Part shown: in pieces, positions 1-12,480 of the stretch
Layout of the letters: each line of letters opens with the position of its first letter
How positions within the stretch are numbered: the first letter of the stretch is position 1
Origin: Xiphias gladius
Taxonomy: Eukaryota; Chordata; Actinopteri; Istiophoriformes; Xiphiidae
DNA length: 64,000 nt
Assembly (NCBI RefSeq): GCF_016859285.1
Contig: NC_053407.1
Coordinates: 18,844,699 to 18,908,698, forward strand
Direction of reading: 5' to 3'
The notes under the pieces: generated by a model
The model's input: the letters and a program-made list of their open reading frames with translations, nothing else
Told to the model about the DNA's origin: nothing
The model's database searches: none
Position numbers and translations under genes: made by a program

Positions 1-3000
1 TGTAAGCTTTTCCCGAAGTCAATTTCATGAATACCTGATTTCTTGGTTAACGTGAGTGTAAAATGTGTTTCTATGATCGAGCGACCCAAAGTAACTTGAT
101 TCACATACAGTATACAGAGAAAACTTCATGCTGCTGTGTCAAGCATTTTTCACCCTCATTAACTTAGAAAAATATACATTAACCCCCTTTCCACAATTAT
201 TAACCATACACAGTACCTTTTGGGGATTTGGCCAAATCTGACAAGAGACTTCTTCAGGATGTTGTTGTAATTACATTAGATCCCTATGGTGTAGAGAATG
301 ATCATAGTTTTGCCCTTTTTATGTTTTACCCATTCATTGTTTAGCAGCATCATAAAAATTACAGGCCTTCTTCAACCTGCTTCTTATTTATCAATAAACA
401 CTATTAGTAGTACAGTTAGGCAGAGGAAGTACAAAGTGACTCAAAGCATACCAAGCCCAGATTTAACAGTGTCCATGTAGGCAATGTGTGTAGCCAAGAA
501 AAAGGTGCAAGAACATATAATCTGCAGCAGTGGCTGCCAGCCTCAAGTTGGGTTGTTTTATTTATATTTTTGACATTTCTCTAATCTTGTTTTTTTTCCT
601 GTCGAATACTCTATATTTTTTTTCTCTGTTAGCCTCTTAAAATATTCAAATCCAACAATATGAGAAGGGAAAGTTATTGTTTGAACTGCTTACAAATCAT
701 AGACATGCAACCTATGACAAGGGGTTGTGAGGACAGTATGGCCTCATAATACTGGCTCACAAGCAGAAACATTTGGGAACCACTGATCCAGAGCATACAT
801 GTACTTACAAAAGCACCACAGATACTTATTATACAGGTACTGTGGTACTTTATGTGTTTTGGCCCAACTAAGTAAAGCGCAACAGTCCCAGCATTCACAT
901 TTATCATCAGGGGCCTGTAAACAGCGACTTGTGACAGGATCAGCCTCGATCTGGCTCTATTAGTGCTGGACTGACTGTACTAAAGTGGATAGGGTTTTAC
1001 ATAGGGGTTGCATGTGCACATGCATGTGCATATGGTATATGAATACACATCTACACATAGACTCAGACAGACACACACCACAGACGTGACTCCTCTTTTG
1101 AACAAACGCCCTCTCAGCTCCTCCAGGGAGCGATTTCCTGTCTCACCTTCAGAGTGAAAGGCATATAGTATTAGTTCACATTTACTGCAGCTTGGAGAGA
1201 ACCGTGCTCTCTGCCAGCTGAGCAGAGATTTACCACAGCCAAATGTGTGCCACCTGTCTGACCTGTCTGCCTGCCACCAGGGCTGCTGCCTAAGAAGAAC
1301 CATTAGCAGACCTCTCTGCCACGGTCTCAGCTCTCACTGGGCAGGACAGTTAACATGTGCTGGCTCATGCACTTTTCCTTTAAGGTTAGTACTCATTATG
1401 AAGTAAGATATAAATGTATACGTTGCAGCGCTGCTTACATATTTTGATGATCTAAGAGAGATAGCAGCTGTCAGTGAAGCATTATATTGTTGTTCAAGTT
1501 TTCAAATTGCTGCTCCAAACAGTCTGCTGAGTCCCTACAATGCAGGACCTTCTGTAGCAGAAGGACATCTCTGTTATATGTGTCAGAAATGTGTTAGTAA
1601 TGTAGCTCAATAATCACGAGGGGCGCTGTAGAGGAACAAGTCCCACTGTGAGACAGATGGCAGTGGCCACAGAAATATGAGGCGTGTGCTGGCTTTGCAC
1701 ATTCACTGTAGGGGCCAGATCTCCACACCTCACCCCTTTCGATTAATCAAGCCTGCCTTGGTTATTTAAGGCCCCTGATTAATCATGCGGGATAACTGAG
1801 GTGATAGATTAGGGTTAAAGGAATGTTTGGGGATTTGAAGACAAAGGGGTTTATTCAGGGTTAGTCTGGCGCTGCAGCCAACAGTCATCTGACCAAATGG
1901 CTGCAATCAGGGTTTCGAGATCTTTTCATGCAGTGAATTTACTTATTCATCACTGACACAAATTCTCTTCAGTCATCATTACTAATGTGATATTTTGACT
2001 TAGTGAGCTGTTTCAGTGCTGCGTGTTCATAAACAGACAAAGGTCACAGACCACACAATGCACTTAAGTTACCCCCCTTCCTTAGTAAAATGGGAATTAT
2101 ACTGTGGGTGGTAATACACAGGTGTTAATACAGGGAGTGCCCTTTTTGAGTTCATTATGAAGAAATGGTGCTAAATCTTCCTTAAATGGTTTTTTTTTTA
2201 ATCAGAGGTGACATGAGTGTTAATTCATTCAGTCGGGGAAGTGAGGCAGTGAGAGTCTGAGAGCAGTGCACTTCAGCTCTCTTCACTGGTAATTTAACTG
2301 CTGTATGTGAGAGGACATGCATACATCAACACTCAACACCTCAACACTCGCAATTGGCAGGGACTGAGGGACTGTGTGTCTTTCTGCTGCTCAGCGGAAC
2401 ATTGGCATTGAATCCGCACAAGGAGCCATCAGAATAAGATTTCAGTCCTTTACTATGAATGATAGCTGATGTTCAGAGTTGAGAAATCAAAATTGCAATT
2501 AGTTGTGTTTATGAAAAATGTGTTTCATGCCTCATTGTTGGTGAGTAAGAGGCTCCCTTAAGCAGCGGGTCTATCAGTGTAATCACAGCATTAGGTTGTA
2601 CTGGATAAAGTATGTCTTGTTCCCGAGCAGGCGTTCCCTCTGCACTGCAATAACAAGTTCTTGGTTTGCTAATGAGCGTCTAAAGTGAGACAGTCTGGTG
2701 TGCTGTTAAATGGCAGGAAGAGCTGTGAGGATCTTATTCTAACACTTAAAGCTGACTTGATCTTCTGTCTTTACTCCTGCCAGCTGCTCTCTGCTCTGAC
2801 AGACACGAGCACATTCCTTGGAAAGAAGACTCTGGTTGAGCCCTTTACCTGCCAATCAAAACCGAAGGGTCACCCCCCCCTCCGGGGACAGCATGCTTTC
2901 ACAGCCTCAGCTCGTCATGCACTGTGGATCTCCAGATGAACCCTGCCGCATGTGTGTTGTTGTAGGATCATTTGAGCGTTTCAGAGTATAGGCCAGCGCA

Positions 3001-3199
3001 CAGCGAGCACACCACATCTATAAGGGGCCACAGTTAAGTTTATACTAATTAATGGGGCTGAACTTTTCAATGCAATGCATAGCTTTCCAAGCAGCAGGAA
3101 CCAAATTCTATATTTAAATCTTAGATGCGGCAGAGTTATTTACAGCTGGGAACACTATCCAACACCTCATTTTGCTAAACCCAAATGAAAACTGCCACA
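1..3199. other. Gene-free spacer, left edge
   Basis: No exon with coding character was found on either strand; the open frames are short, lack recognisable motifs and are not bounded by convincing splice sites. The only local structure is an alternating purine-pyrimidine stretch near 1,010-1,060 and a pair of ATTAATCA homeodomain-type sites near 1,741-1,785. The rest looks like ordinary AT-rich fish intergenic or large-intron DNA. Confidence 0.6.
1741..1785. promoter_or_regulatory. Paired homeodomain-type motif (candidate enhancer)
   Basis: GATTAATCA at 1741-1749 and the palindrome TGATTAATCA at 1776-1785 share the core ATTAATCA about 35 bp apart. Paired cores of this kind suit dimeric homeodomain factors. 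This is a motif observation only; short AT-rich motifs also arise by chance. Confidence 0.2.
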
Positions 3200-3815
3200 T
3201 GAGTGCAGAGGTTGGTAGACTTGAAGGATGCTTGTTTCTTCCCTTTGTAACTATATATATACAAAATTTAACTTAAGTAAAAGTACAGAAATAACAGCAG
3301 AATATACTTTAAAAGGTGCCAATTTCATTATTAATATTATTAAGGCATTAACTTGTAAACAGGATTTTTTAATTGTTCAGTCATATACATACAGACGTAT
3401 CCTGCTCTTTAATAACTAAATTTAAGCATTCTGATCAAAAATTTCCATTTCAGTATGTGAGTATGTAAAAAAAAATGTTTTTTTAATTTTTGTTATATTT
3501 TATTTAATTTTTCCTCTTTTAGACAGCTCTGAGGTTGTTTTAAGGTGCCGTTTAAGTTGTGTCTAGGATGAAATCTTTTGCATGTTTGTATTAGAAATGT
3601 TGGTTTTATAATGGCATTTCTGTTTACTTCTGACTTGGCAAATCTTTTGTTATCTGTCTAATGTTGTTTGTCTGTAACCCATGTTAGTGTTGCTTATCTT
3701 GGCCAGGACGCCCTTGAAAAAGATATTGTTCATTTCAATGAGGCGTTCTTGGTCAAAGGAAGGTTATATTTTTTTACTACAATACTTTAGTAAATATACT
3801 TTTCCACCGCTATAT
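3200..3815. repeat. MITE-like repeat with 'acttaagtaaaagtac' motif
   Basis: The segment carries an acttaagtaaaagtac stretch near 3,270 and ends near 3,790-3,812 with agtaaatatacttttccacc. This is the signature of an abundant fish nonautonomous DNA transposon whose ends read like 'gagtaaatgtacttagttactttccaccactg'. Related copies are at about 30,270-30,880 and 45,060-45,490. Boundaries are approximate. Confidence 0.5.
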
Positions 3816-4134
3816 TTACAGTATACTGTATATATGTACGAAAGGAAGGACACGCATATGGAAGCCTACTGTGACATTTCACAATAGCGTTCTAATCTGA
3901 GCTAAGGCTCTTAAACAATGTAGCACCTGATTGTTGGCTTATCGTGGGGCCGGCGGTTACTGTCGTCCAACTGGTTACCCGCTCTCTCGGGGCTTTAGTT
4001 AAGCACTGTGGCAGGGAAGGGAATGGGGAAATGCTTGCTGTGAGGGGTGGAGTGCGCAGCAATGTAGGGGTGCTGAAATTTGTGCTGTCATAAGACTCTC
4101 TCCCTCTCCCCTTCTCAGTGGGGCCCTGTTGCCA

Positions 4135-4159
4135 CCCCCCCCCACCCCACCCCACCCCC
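4135..4159 (-). other. Canonical G-quadruplex motif
   Basis: The plus strand has C runs of 9, 4, 4 and 5 separated by single A residues. The minus strand therefore reads as four G runs with one-nucleotide T loops, the most stable class of intramolecular G-quadruplex. No gene is next to it. Confidence 0.8.
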
Positions 4160-4983
4160 ATGCCTCCCACATGACAGAGGAGCCGCCGGAGCAGCTGGGG
4201 TTAGGGATACTTGTCAGCAGGGCGATCGTGTGTCCTCTGAGTCTGTCCCCTGTCTGTCCCATAGCCACGTCAACTGACAGCCAGCATCAGCTGATTATCG
4301 CCACTGTGGCAGTAAAAGAAACCCACTTTGGCAGTGACAGGCTTATGACCTGCAAGACATGCTCATATTGAGTAACCAACACTTCATCCAGAGGCTCAGG
4401 CTGTGTCACCCTAGCCTTGAGAACACATTACTGGGCGTATAGTCTGACACATTAGCAATCTGTTTAAGGTTAAAGGATAAAATCATAGCCACGGTCATAA
4501 ATTGCATCTGTTACCCGTACAAGATGTTTATGTGTGTTACGCTGTAACTGAACTTTATTGCCTCTTTGAGACACGGAGCAGAGCAACTGTACTGGCTTAA
4601 ATGTGATTCTAAACATATCTATAAAAACATGTCTTAAAAAAAAAATCATTAAACTAAAAGGTTTACTCGTCATTAAACTGATCCTTTGCTATGTTTGAAT
4701 AAGTTATATTGCTGACCAAAGGCAAGTGTGGAAACAACAGTATATGAGCATGGCACTCATAAAAGTTATTTTAATCCCTCCTGGCCAGTCGTGCTTGGTG
4801 TTTGTGTATTTTGAGAATCTCTGAGAGGTTAACACCCCCTCTGCTCAGAGGCTCAGACAGACTACTGGTGTCTGGTATCAAGCTGAATTAAAGCTATGTC
4901 AACACATTCAGTCAGCCAGGCTTACATTACAGAGGCACCCAGTCGTCCCTTATCTGAGGCACAGACATACAGTCAGCTACATT

Positions 4984-4984
<1 letters not shown>

Positions 4985-5024
<40 letters not shown>

Positions 5025-5049
5025 CGCACGCACACGCACACACACACAA
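4985..5049. repeat. (CA)n microsatellite
   Basis: An almost pure CA dinucleotide run with a few CG/TG interruptions near its right end. Confidence 0.95.
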
Positions 5050-6840
5050 ACTCACGAGATATTCCGCCGTTCCCTATGTTTATTCTCTAAATATATTTTT
5101 GTGTTGAAATTTAAATGAGTTTGGAAATCTTTCTATTGTCTGCCGTGAGGACATGTTTGCCGTGTTTACAATGCGCAAAGATTAGAAAGCACTGAAAGTT
5201 ATTATTTATTGATGGAATCAAATTAAAATTCTCATACTTGTACCCAAAAGCGTGAGCACTGAATTAAATTATTAAGAATAACTTTTTGGGGTTGTGTGCT
5301 GGCTGAAGCATTGTTCTGGAGTGGCAGACATTGTAACGTTCCTTCCTGACTGAGTGTGTTATTGTGTCACTAGCCTCAGGCCCTCATGCTGCAGACAGTA
5401 ACAGTAACTGACTGGCTCTGGCTTATGCTGTTATGTAAAGAAGCCTAGTCCAATGGGAGAGGCGGACTGCTGCCTGCCCGCCTAGTAAAGTCAGCGTGAA
5501 TGTGGCATCGTTGATGTTGTCCTCAGACTCTTGTTCTGTTGATTGCCTGTGTGTGTGGCTTGTTAGGCCGCAGAAAGCACGGTGTTTAGCCCCAGAGATG
5601 GTGGCTTGAAGGTGACATCTGTCTGGGAGGTAGAGGGGAGAGGAGAGGCGAGTGCTGCACCATGCTGCTATAAATACACAGCGGCCGTGACAGCTCACAG
5701 AGGAAGCAGCTGAGAAGAGGAGCTTTGCTATGCTGCATACCTCCCAATGACCCTGTCACTTCCACAAAGGTCTTAATTATTCTGCACTGGCAGCTCCCCT
5801 CTGCTCACTGCTGAAGCTGTGACACACAGGGGCCTGTCAGACGAAAGGCTCACACTGCTCTCTCTAACTTACTGCACCGCAGAACATGTAAACAGCAGTT
5901 TGGTTCAGCGTATATACACAGAAGCATCTACACAAATCTGTCATTTAAATAAGTATTAAGCACACTTTTTTGCAGCCTGATGCCATTTATCCTGCGATTA
6001 TTTTGTACTTACTGCATGCTGACAAACAGAAATTGTCTTTTGGCTCATAATTACTTTGGTGGCCTTGTAACTTCATTTGGTCTTGGATAGTACAATTACA
6101 TTTTCTTTGTACCCTCCCCTTGTATTTATACACAATACATTATTTATGATTACATCTATTTTATTTGCTCTAAAAAGACAGTTTTATTTGTAGAGATGTC
6201 ACCACAGAAATGATTCAGTTTGATGTGCAGTTTCTAATCTTATACTCAGGGTTGTAGTCCATAAAACAAGCCATATTTTAGCATAGTGTGAATGACCTCC
6301 GTTACCATGTGAATGACGCTAGTGGCTTTAACGACTGGTACTGGTATGGCGGTACATCTTTATCACCTTTGCAGGCTTAATGGCAACTTATAAATGGGGC
6401 TAGTGTTTCCACACTCCGGTTTCAGTGTGGTCAAGGTCACAAACTAGTTCCTGTTACTCACGCACAGATACACAACACCAACACACACATATATTATACA
6501 GTATACACATGCACATTCCAAATGTCTTTATTTTGCTTTTTTCCAAGGAATAATGATAATATCGTCCGGGTTAGGTTTCATTTGTGTGTAATCTGATTTT
6601 AAACATCCTTATAATTGCACAGGTCACATCTTTGTTAATCACATAATACCAAACAGCATTTTTGCAGTATTTTCAGTTTTACTGTGCACCACTGGCCAGA
6701 TAAATGTACACAACTCACCCAGAAATAATTCCTCATGTTGTTCCTGCAGAGACATAACCAGCACTCTGCCCTGACAATGACTGATACTGTTGTGTTTATC
6801 TGGGCCCAATTGTGTGCTTATGCATGACTCTCTCTGTGCT

Positions 6841-6844
6841 TGTG

Positions 6845-6882
<38 letters not shown>

Positions 6883-6916
6883 TGTGTGTGTGTTTGTGTT
6901 TGTGTGCGTGTGTGCG
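6841..6916. repeat. (TG)n microsatellite
   Basis: A TG dinucleotide run with occasional CG and TT interruptions. Confidence 0.95.
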
Positions 6917-7161
6917 ACACTAACTGGCACCAGTGGATAGATTACCTAATACAGTCCAAGCACGTTATTAGACCCCAGGGCGCTGGCTAACTCACTCTGA
7001 GTTCTGTTTCTGGCCTTTTAATTATTCATCAAGGTATTGCCTGGGATGTAACCTCAATTACTGTGGGCTGCGGGGCCAGGTCACGTGTTGTTAACACTGT
7101 GCTGTGATCAGAGCCACCACAGGGAAGGCTGCCAACGGGAAGAAGTGCTCTGTGGCTTGGC

Positions 7162-7194
7162 AAATGTGAGCCAACCACTGATTGGCTCACATTT
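7162..7194. repeat. Perfect 13-bp inverted repeat (hairpin)
   Basis: AAATGTGAGCCAA at 7162-7174 is followed by a 7-nt loop and its exact reverse complement TTGGCTCACATTT at 7182-7194. The arms include CCAA/TTGG cores. It could form a cruciform or RNA hairpin, or be a double protein-binding site. No T run follows, and eukaryotes do not use hairpin terminators of this kind. Confidence 0.8.
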
Positions 7195-8299
7195 AGCAGC
7201 GTGCAATCTGCGCTGAGGGCAGGGAGGGGAGGGGCATTCCTCAGATTCCCTGTTGCCACAATGGGGACAGGCGGATGCTGTAAATACTGTAAATCAAAGC
7301 TTGATTGGTGTGATCAGCGTGGTGTGAGCAGCCATATGAGGCTTAAGGAGGGAGGAGGGGAGGAGAGAGGGGAACAGCTGAAGGTTTTAATGAGCCACGA
7401 GGAGGGTGAGATGTGAGTTCTCTCTTGGGCCCACCTGTAGTGGGCAAACAGGCTGTGCACCTGCAGTCCTGGAGCCCTCAGCACACAGAGCGGTGGGGGC
7501 AAGAGGAACTGGCAACCCAGCAACACTTGACAGAAGGACACAGGGATGAGAGGCTGGTCTGATTGTAAGTGGCTGGACAGTGACAAAACTAAGGACATTG
7601 TTCATCATTGTGCCCTGTTTTCAGTGTTATGTTGTTGAAATTCTGTTATTATCTCACCTTTATTCTTCGTGTTAAAAAGAGAAACAGGTAAGTAAACTCA
7701 ATTGAACGTTTCTGCCTCTCAGTTTGCACCTGAATAAGGCATCTGCATCTCCATTTGTAATATGCATGAAGTCGAACAGCCAGAGCTGAATTTCTCTTCT
7801 TCTATCAGATTTTGTGAGAGTGATCAGACATCCCATTTCTCGGCTGATTTGTGGTGATCATGCGTAGCTGTCCCCTGTGCCTGCGTCGCTCTGACAACCA
7901 TGCCATGCATATCCAGGTAGTGATAATGAGAGCTGCTGTCATGGCGATCTATAACTAACAGCAGTTTCACGCTGTGTTAAATCAGGGCTGCTGCCTTGTT
8001 AGAGTCTACTCCCTCAGGCCACACCTACCTTTACTATCTGATACCGAGGCCTCCAAATGCACTGAATTAGAATATAAAAAGAAAGTTATCATAAGGTGAC
8101 AAATGCACAGATATTTTTACTGACAGTCTTATCTACACACTTCCTCACTGTAACACAAATAATCCACTGTCCCTTGATTTGTTACTGTAATGATCCAGCA
8201 TAGCACCTGCCAGTTCTGCCGCTGTGAACCCTGCGCACCAGTTGGGCATACAGTGTACTTAATAGTATTATAGAACTGAAATTAATAGTTCTAGAGGAA

Positions 8300-9115
8300 A
8301 AAAATCAGCAACAATTATAATAATTGATTAATGAAATATTTTTTTTGAAAGCAAAAATGGCAAATACTATCTGGTTCCTGCCTCTTAGTGTGAATACTTG
8401 CTGGTTATGTTTATCTACAATCATAGTATACTGAGTACCTTTGGGTTCTGGACTCTTGGTTGGAGAAGCCAGACTATGTGAAGATGTCACCCTGGGTTTT
8501 TGGACACATGTCAGCAGATGAATCAATAGTTAAAAAATCATTGTTAGTTGTAGCCCTACATTATTAGTGCTGGGACAATTTTTTTAATGAAATTATCATT
8601 CGATGATGTGATTTTTTCACTTCAATTCTTTATCCATTACCTGATTAATTCGCCAGGAATTTGGTAGCCTATTAATTGCCAGCCATTCACTTGTTCCAGC
8701 TTCTCAAATGTGAATATATGATGCTTTTTTACATTTGACATCATTTTAAATTGGATAGCTTTGACTTTTGGACTGTTACTCAGGCAGAACAAGCAATTTG
8801 AAGAAAATAATGATCTGCATCTTTAAGCATATTCACTTTCTTGTGCTGGGCTTTTTCTGGACCAGGACCAGGCATTTGCATACTAACAAGTAAATGAGAA
8901 ATGTTAATTAGTGAGCTTTAGAGCTGTTGATAGAAAGTTTTTGTTTTATGTTTACTTTTTAACCAAGATCAATAGCGGCAGACCCTTACAGTTAAGAAAG
9001 CTAAGACTAGGGTAAATGACTTAATAAATTAATCGGTTAACAAAAAAAAAATATTTACTCATAATTTTTTCTGTTGATAGATTAAGTGATAAACTAATCC
9101 TTTCAGCTCTAGATT
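8300..9115. repeat. Degenerate hAT-type MITE cluster
   Basis: The segment is rich in gattaat/attaatc words. It contains a block opening with tagtgctgggac near 8,566 and closing with tttcagctctag near 9,100, a degenerate terminal inverted repeat resembling the fish family 'gggctgcaactaacgatt...aatcgattaat'. Related AT-rich relics occur at about 16,830-17,175, 35,200-35,530 and 39,960-40,330. Boundaries are approximate. Confidence 0.45.
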
Positions 9116-12030
9116 AAATGCTCACCAAGGAAAATAATCGATAGCTGCAGCAAAACACCATATCAACATCTCTGGTGACAAACTGTTTTCTGCTGTGGGC
9201 AACGGTATTATATTACACCCAGAGGAGAAGAGCAGATGTCCCAGAGAAGGGCCACTACCTCCAGGCAGGCCATCCTCGGGGGGGCCAGCAGACAGGAAGC
9301 ATCTCCAGATGGGACATCCTGTGTCATAAATATTGTGTGAATTGTAGTGGCTATAGTGGCACATGCCTATTTCTGCTATGCCTCCAAGTAACCTTGACCG
9401 CAGATTTACAAGTACATCCATAAATTGCGGCAAATGATTTAGAGGCAGCGTAAGTATCAGTGAAATACGTAGACAATGTGTATGAGTTATGTTCTGTGAT
9501 AGACATATCATTTTTAATTTGTTTTCTGTGGACAAGCTTTGCTGCATAGCTGTATAGTATATAGAAGTACATGCAAGTTTTTTTCATTGTGTTACAGAAT
9601 AACGGCATAACTACTGTCAACATGAAACAAAAATGAAAATATTAATTTACTACCCGGCAGCTTTTTTCCCTTATTAGTTTTTATCTGGAGGTTTAATTAC
9701 GTCTTCTCCCTAAAGGTCTTGTTTAGATAATATATTAGGTGCTAATTAACCAGCTTGTTCTCCCACTTGTGGCTAAGGTCACAATATTGCTTTGTGCGTG
9801 TTGATCCAGCAGCTAAGCCAAAGCTCTGCGCTTTCCAATACGCTCAAAACTAGAAAACACTGAAGTAAACCTACAAAATGAATCCTGGGGCAAGAAATGC
9901 AAACACTGCACGAGCCTCGTGCGCTGAGTGGATTATCTATAGCTGCAGTCCTGCTGCCTCTCTTGGATGCTGCCTTTTATTATGGAGTGTTTTATTGCTG
10001 CCAGGAGTAAAGCTGACAAGGAAGAGGCAGCTATAAAATGAAACCTCCCATTCTTGGTTGTCTGCCACCTCCCGTGAAAGCTCTGTAGTCCGTACGCATG
10101 TTCATGTGTACAGTATGTGCATACAGGGGATTGATATACATTGTGAGCTTGTTTGTTTGTTCACGTGGTATAAAATGAAGAGCTGGGCTTCCAGAACAAA
10201 TGAGGCATCATTAATTACTCCTGTCACCGTAATCTATGTGGCTCTGATACCTAATCTGTCCTGTACTCCAACCACAGCGTGCACACAGAAGTTCATGTGT
10301 AGAAAACAGCATCAGGAGGAAGTTTTAGAAATGATTCATTTTAATGCGCTGACTGCATCTGTTTTTGGGCCGACAGAGTTTGGGCTAAAATTAAGTGTCC
10401 CAAATATTTTTCCAGAACCCACAATGAGGTAATGGCCCCATCCATAAAACAACATTTGAGCAGTGGTATGCGTTTCAGTGATCATAAAAGTGTGTTTGCT
10501 TTTTACCTCATATCTCAGTTAGTCCAAAACATCAGGATCAGTAGATACAGCTTCCCTGGTGGACAGTAGGACACACCCAGTGACATTTTTCCGAGCTCTG
10601 TCTGTGTGTGTGTGCGTGTGTGTGCGTGTGTGGTGTGTGTTTGTTTGTGTGACAGCGTGTGGATGACCATGTTCACATGCCTTGCAGTGGGGAGCAGCAG
10701 GGATCTGAGGAGGCGCAGCGCTGACAGGTTGACCCATACCAAAGCCCTCTGTCATTACAGGGATCAAACTGTTCAAGGCCACAGACTTTCACTTTTACTC
10801 CTCCCACAGAAAAAAAGGCTGTGCCCGCCCTCCTCATGTATACAAGTACAGTAACATGATCAGACAGTTTGAGGACCATATTGGTGTAAACCTGGCTTCT
10901 CGCCATTACTCTAGATGGTCCCTGTTTTTAGCTAATTGTGTGTGCATAAGTGTACATGATGCATGCTTTAGTAGATCTCAGCTTGACTGCCATTCACGTG
11001 GTAAACACTCTGTGATGCTTGAAAGTTGCGCAGCATCTATAATTTTGCCCTTGTGGAAATTATGCAGATGCTTATTTTTGAAAAAATGACTGTATTACTT
11101 TGCGGCAACATGTTGAAGGTCTACACAAAGATATTACATTTCTTCCACTTTTATGCTTCCAAGAAATTATTTTTTTCCCTTGGCTGCATTGCTTTTGACC
11201 AAAACGTCTCTGGCCTGCTGTCGTTGAGTGTTCAATGCAGGAAAATAAAGACAGAGGGGAAAAATTTAAGCTTTTTTTTTTTTTTTTTTTTTGCCAAACA
11301 TGTTTAGAGGGAAACATAATTGCTGCCTGGATTATGTATATATAGGCAACGTTTTTTCTAGTTAAGGAAGTGCTACATTTTTGTACCACACAGAAGTCAT
11401 GAGGAGATGGACAGTGGACACTGGAGACTAGGGTTCACATCTTGTCTTTAGCACCATGTGTGGTTATTTTTCGGCTTCTAAAAGATTGGGGTTTGGTTCA
11501 GAATTGTGAAATTATGTACGGCATGTCTTGTCCTTCAAGTCATCTTTTTTCTGTTCTGTGAATTTTTCTGTATTTAACCAAAGACCACAAACTTTTTATA
11601 ACCCTAACCAAGTTCTTTGAGATTCTTAACATAACCATAAAATACTGTCCCAAATCATGCTTTTCTGCTGTATAATTGCTGGGTGATAAAACAATCTCAA
11701 TAATTATATTGTATGTATAATAAATTACCAAAAAAATGCCACAATAACATTGATAAACTGATGAGTAATTTTCAATAAATGCATCTGGTCTGCAATAGGG
11801 TCAACTCTGCTCTTCACAATCAGTCTGTTAGGTTACAACAATAGGAAGAAAAAACATGCACATGTTGTTGGAAATGTAAAAGGAGCGACCATGATGGATT
11901 TAGAAATCTGAATAGGATGATGAAATCGTAGCAAAGAGAGGTCACACAACATCGATGATTTGGAAATGGTTTGGATTCCGAAACCTGGATCAACAGCGGG
12001 GCAATATGCGTTGTAAAATATGAAGATGGC
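9116..12030. other. Gene-free spacer
   Basis: No supported exon. Open frames of up to about 140 codons near 9,122-9,547 and 10,058-10,432 have no recognisable domain, no coherent splice context, and overlap frames of similar length on the other strand. The stretch includes a GT-rich microsatellite (10,597-10,650) and a long T tract (11,272-11,292). Confidence 0.5.
10597..10650. repeat. (TG)n-rich microsatellite
   Basis: Imperfect TG run with CG and TT interruptions. Confidence 0.85.
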
Positions 12031-12480
12031 CGACAAAGACAAGAAACACAACAAACCTTTTCCACCGTTTGAAAAGGTACCATCCCACTGTGTATACAGA
12101 CAGGCAAACTTTGCACTCTCAAATTACTAGCACTAGCACCCAAGCTCGCATGCAAGCCTCTAGTTGTAACATTAGTTCAAACCCCAGCAGCAGTCGTTCC
12201 TGTCTACCCTCTCAGTCATTACCCGATCTGATAAGAGCTCACAACGAAACAGGGACACAGCGAATGCAATTTCACATTTTATGGCGAAAGACATGATGCC
12301 GGTCAGAACTGTGGTAAACCGGATTTCAAAAGCTAATGAAAGACGTTGACTCTGGGTAAAAAGTCCAAGAACTGAAAAACAGTTTTATGCAGAATGCAGG
12401 AGGAAAGTGGAAGAGAGGCTTTAAACACTTTGCCACCACTACTGACGTGCCAAAGTGGCAGGGCCTTACTACTAAGGGTC
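12030..12480 (+). pseudogene. hAT-family transposase fragment (BED zinc finger region), decayed
   Basis: One plus frame reads NTTNLFHRLKRYHPTVY near 12,047-12,098, matching the C-terminal half of a BED zinc finger (the His pair in HRLKRYH). A Ser/Thr/Gln-rich linker follows. After a frame change, AKDMMPV (about 12,282) and then GFQKLMKDVDSGY (about 12,320) match the segment after the BED finger in hAT/ZBED transposases. The frame shifts show the copy is dead. The catalytic domain is not visible. The subfamily is not resolved; a domesticated ZBED gene is unlikely because the frame is broken. Confidence 0.7.

Larger units (their letters stand above)
3816..8299. other. Gene-free spacer
   Basis: No coding exon could be supported. 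The stretch holds a G-quadruplex tract (4135-4159), CA and GT microsatellites (4985-5049, 6841-6916) and a perfect hairpin (7162-7194). Longer open frames around 3,890-4,370 and 7,030-7,600 overlap each other on opposite strands, follow base composition and show no family motif. Confidence 0.55.

Noticed and set aside
3892-4371. Overlapping open frames on both strands near a GC-rich patch
   Set aside because: They arise from the C-rich G-quadruplex tract; Gly/Trp- and Pro-rich translations reflect the repeat, not a protein.
6639-6920. Repetitive His/Thr-rich protein from the GT/CA microsatellite
   Set aside because: Translation of a dinucleotide repeat; no coding evidence.
9122-9547. 141-codon open frame on the minus strand
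   Set aside because: Overlaps frames of similar length on the other strand, composition shows no domain, and the neighbourhood is repeat-rich.
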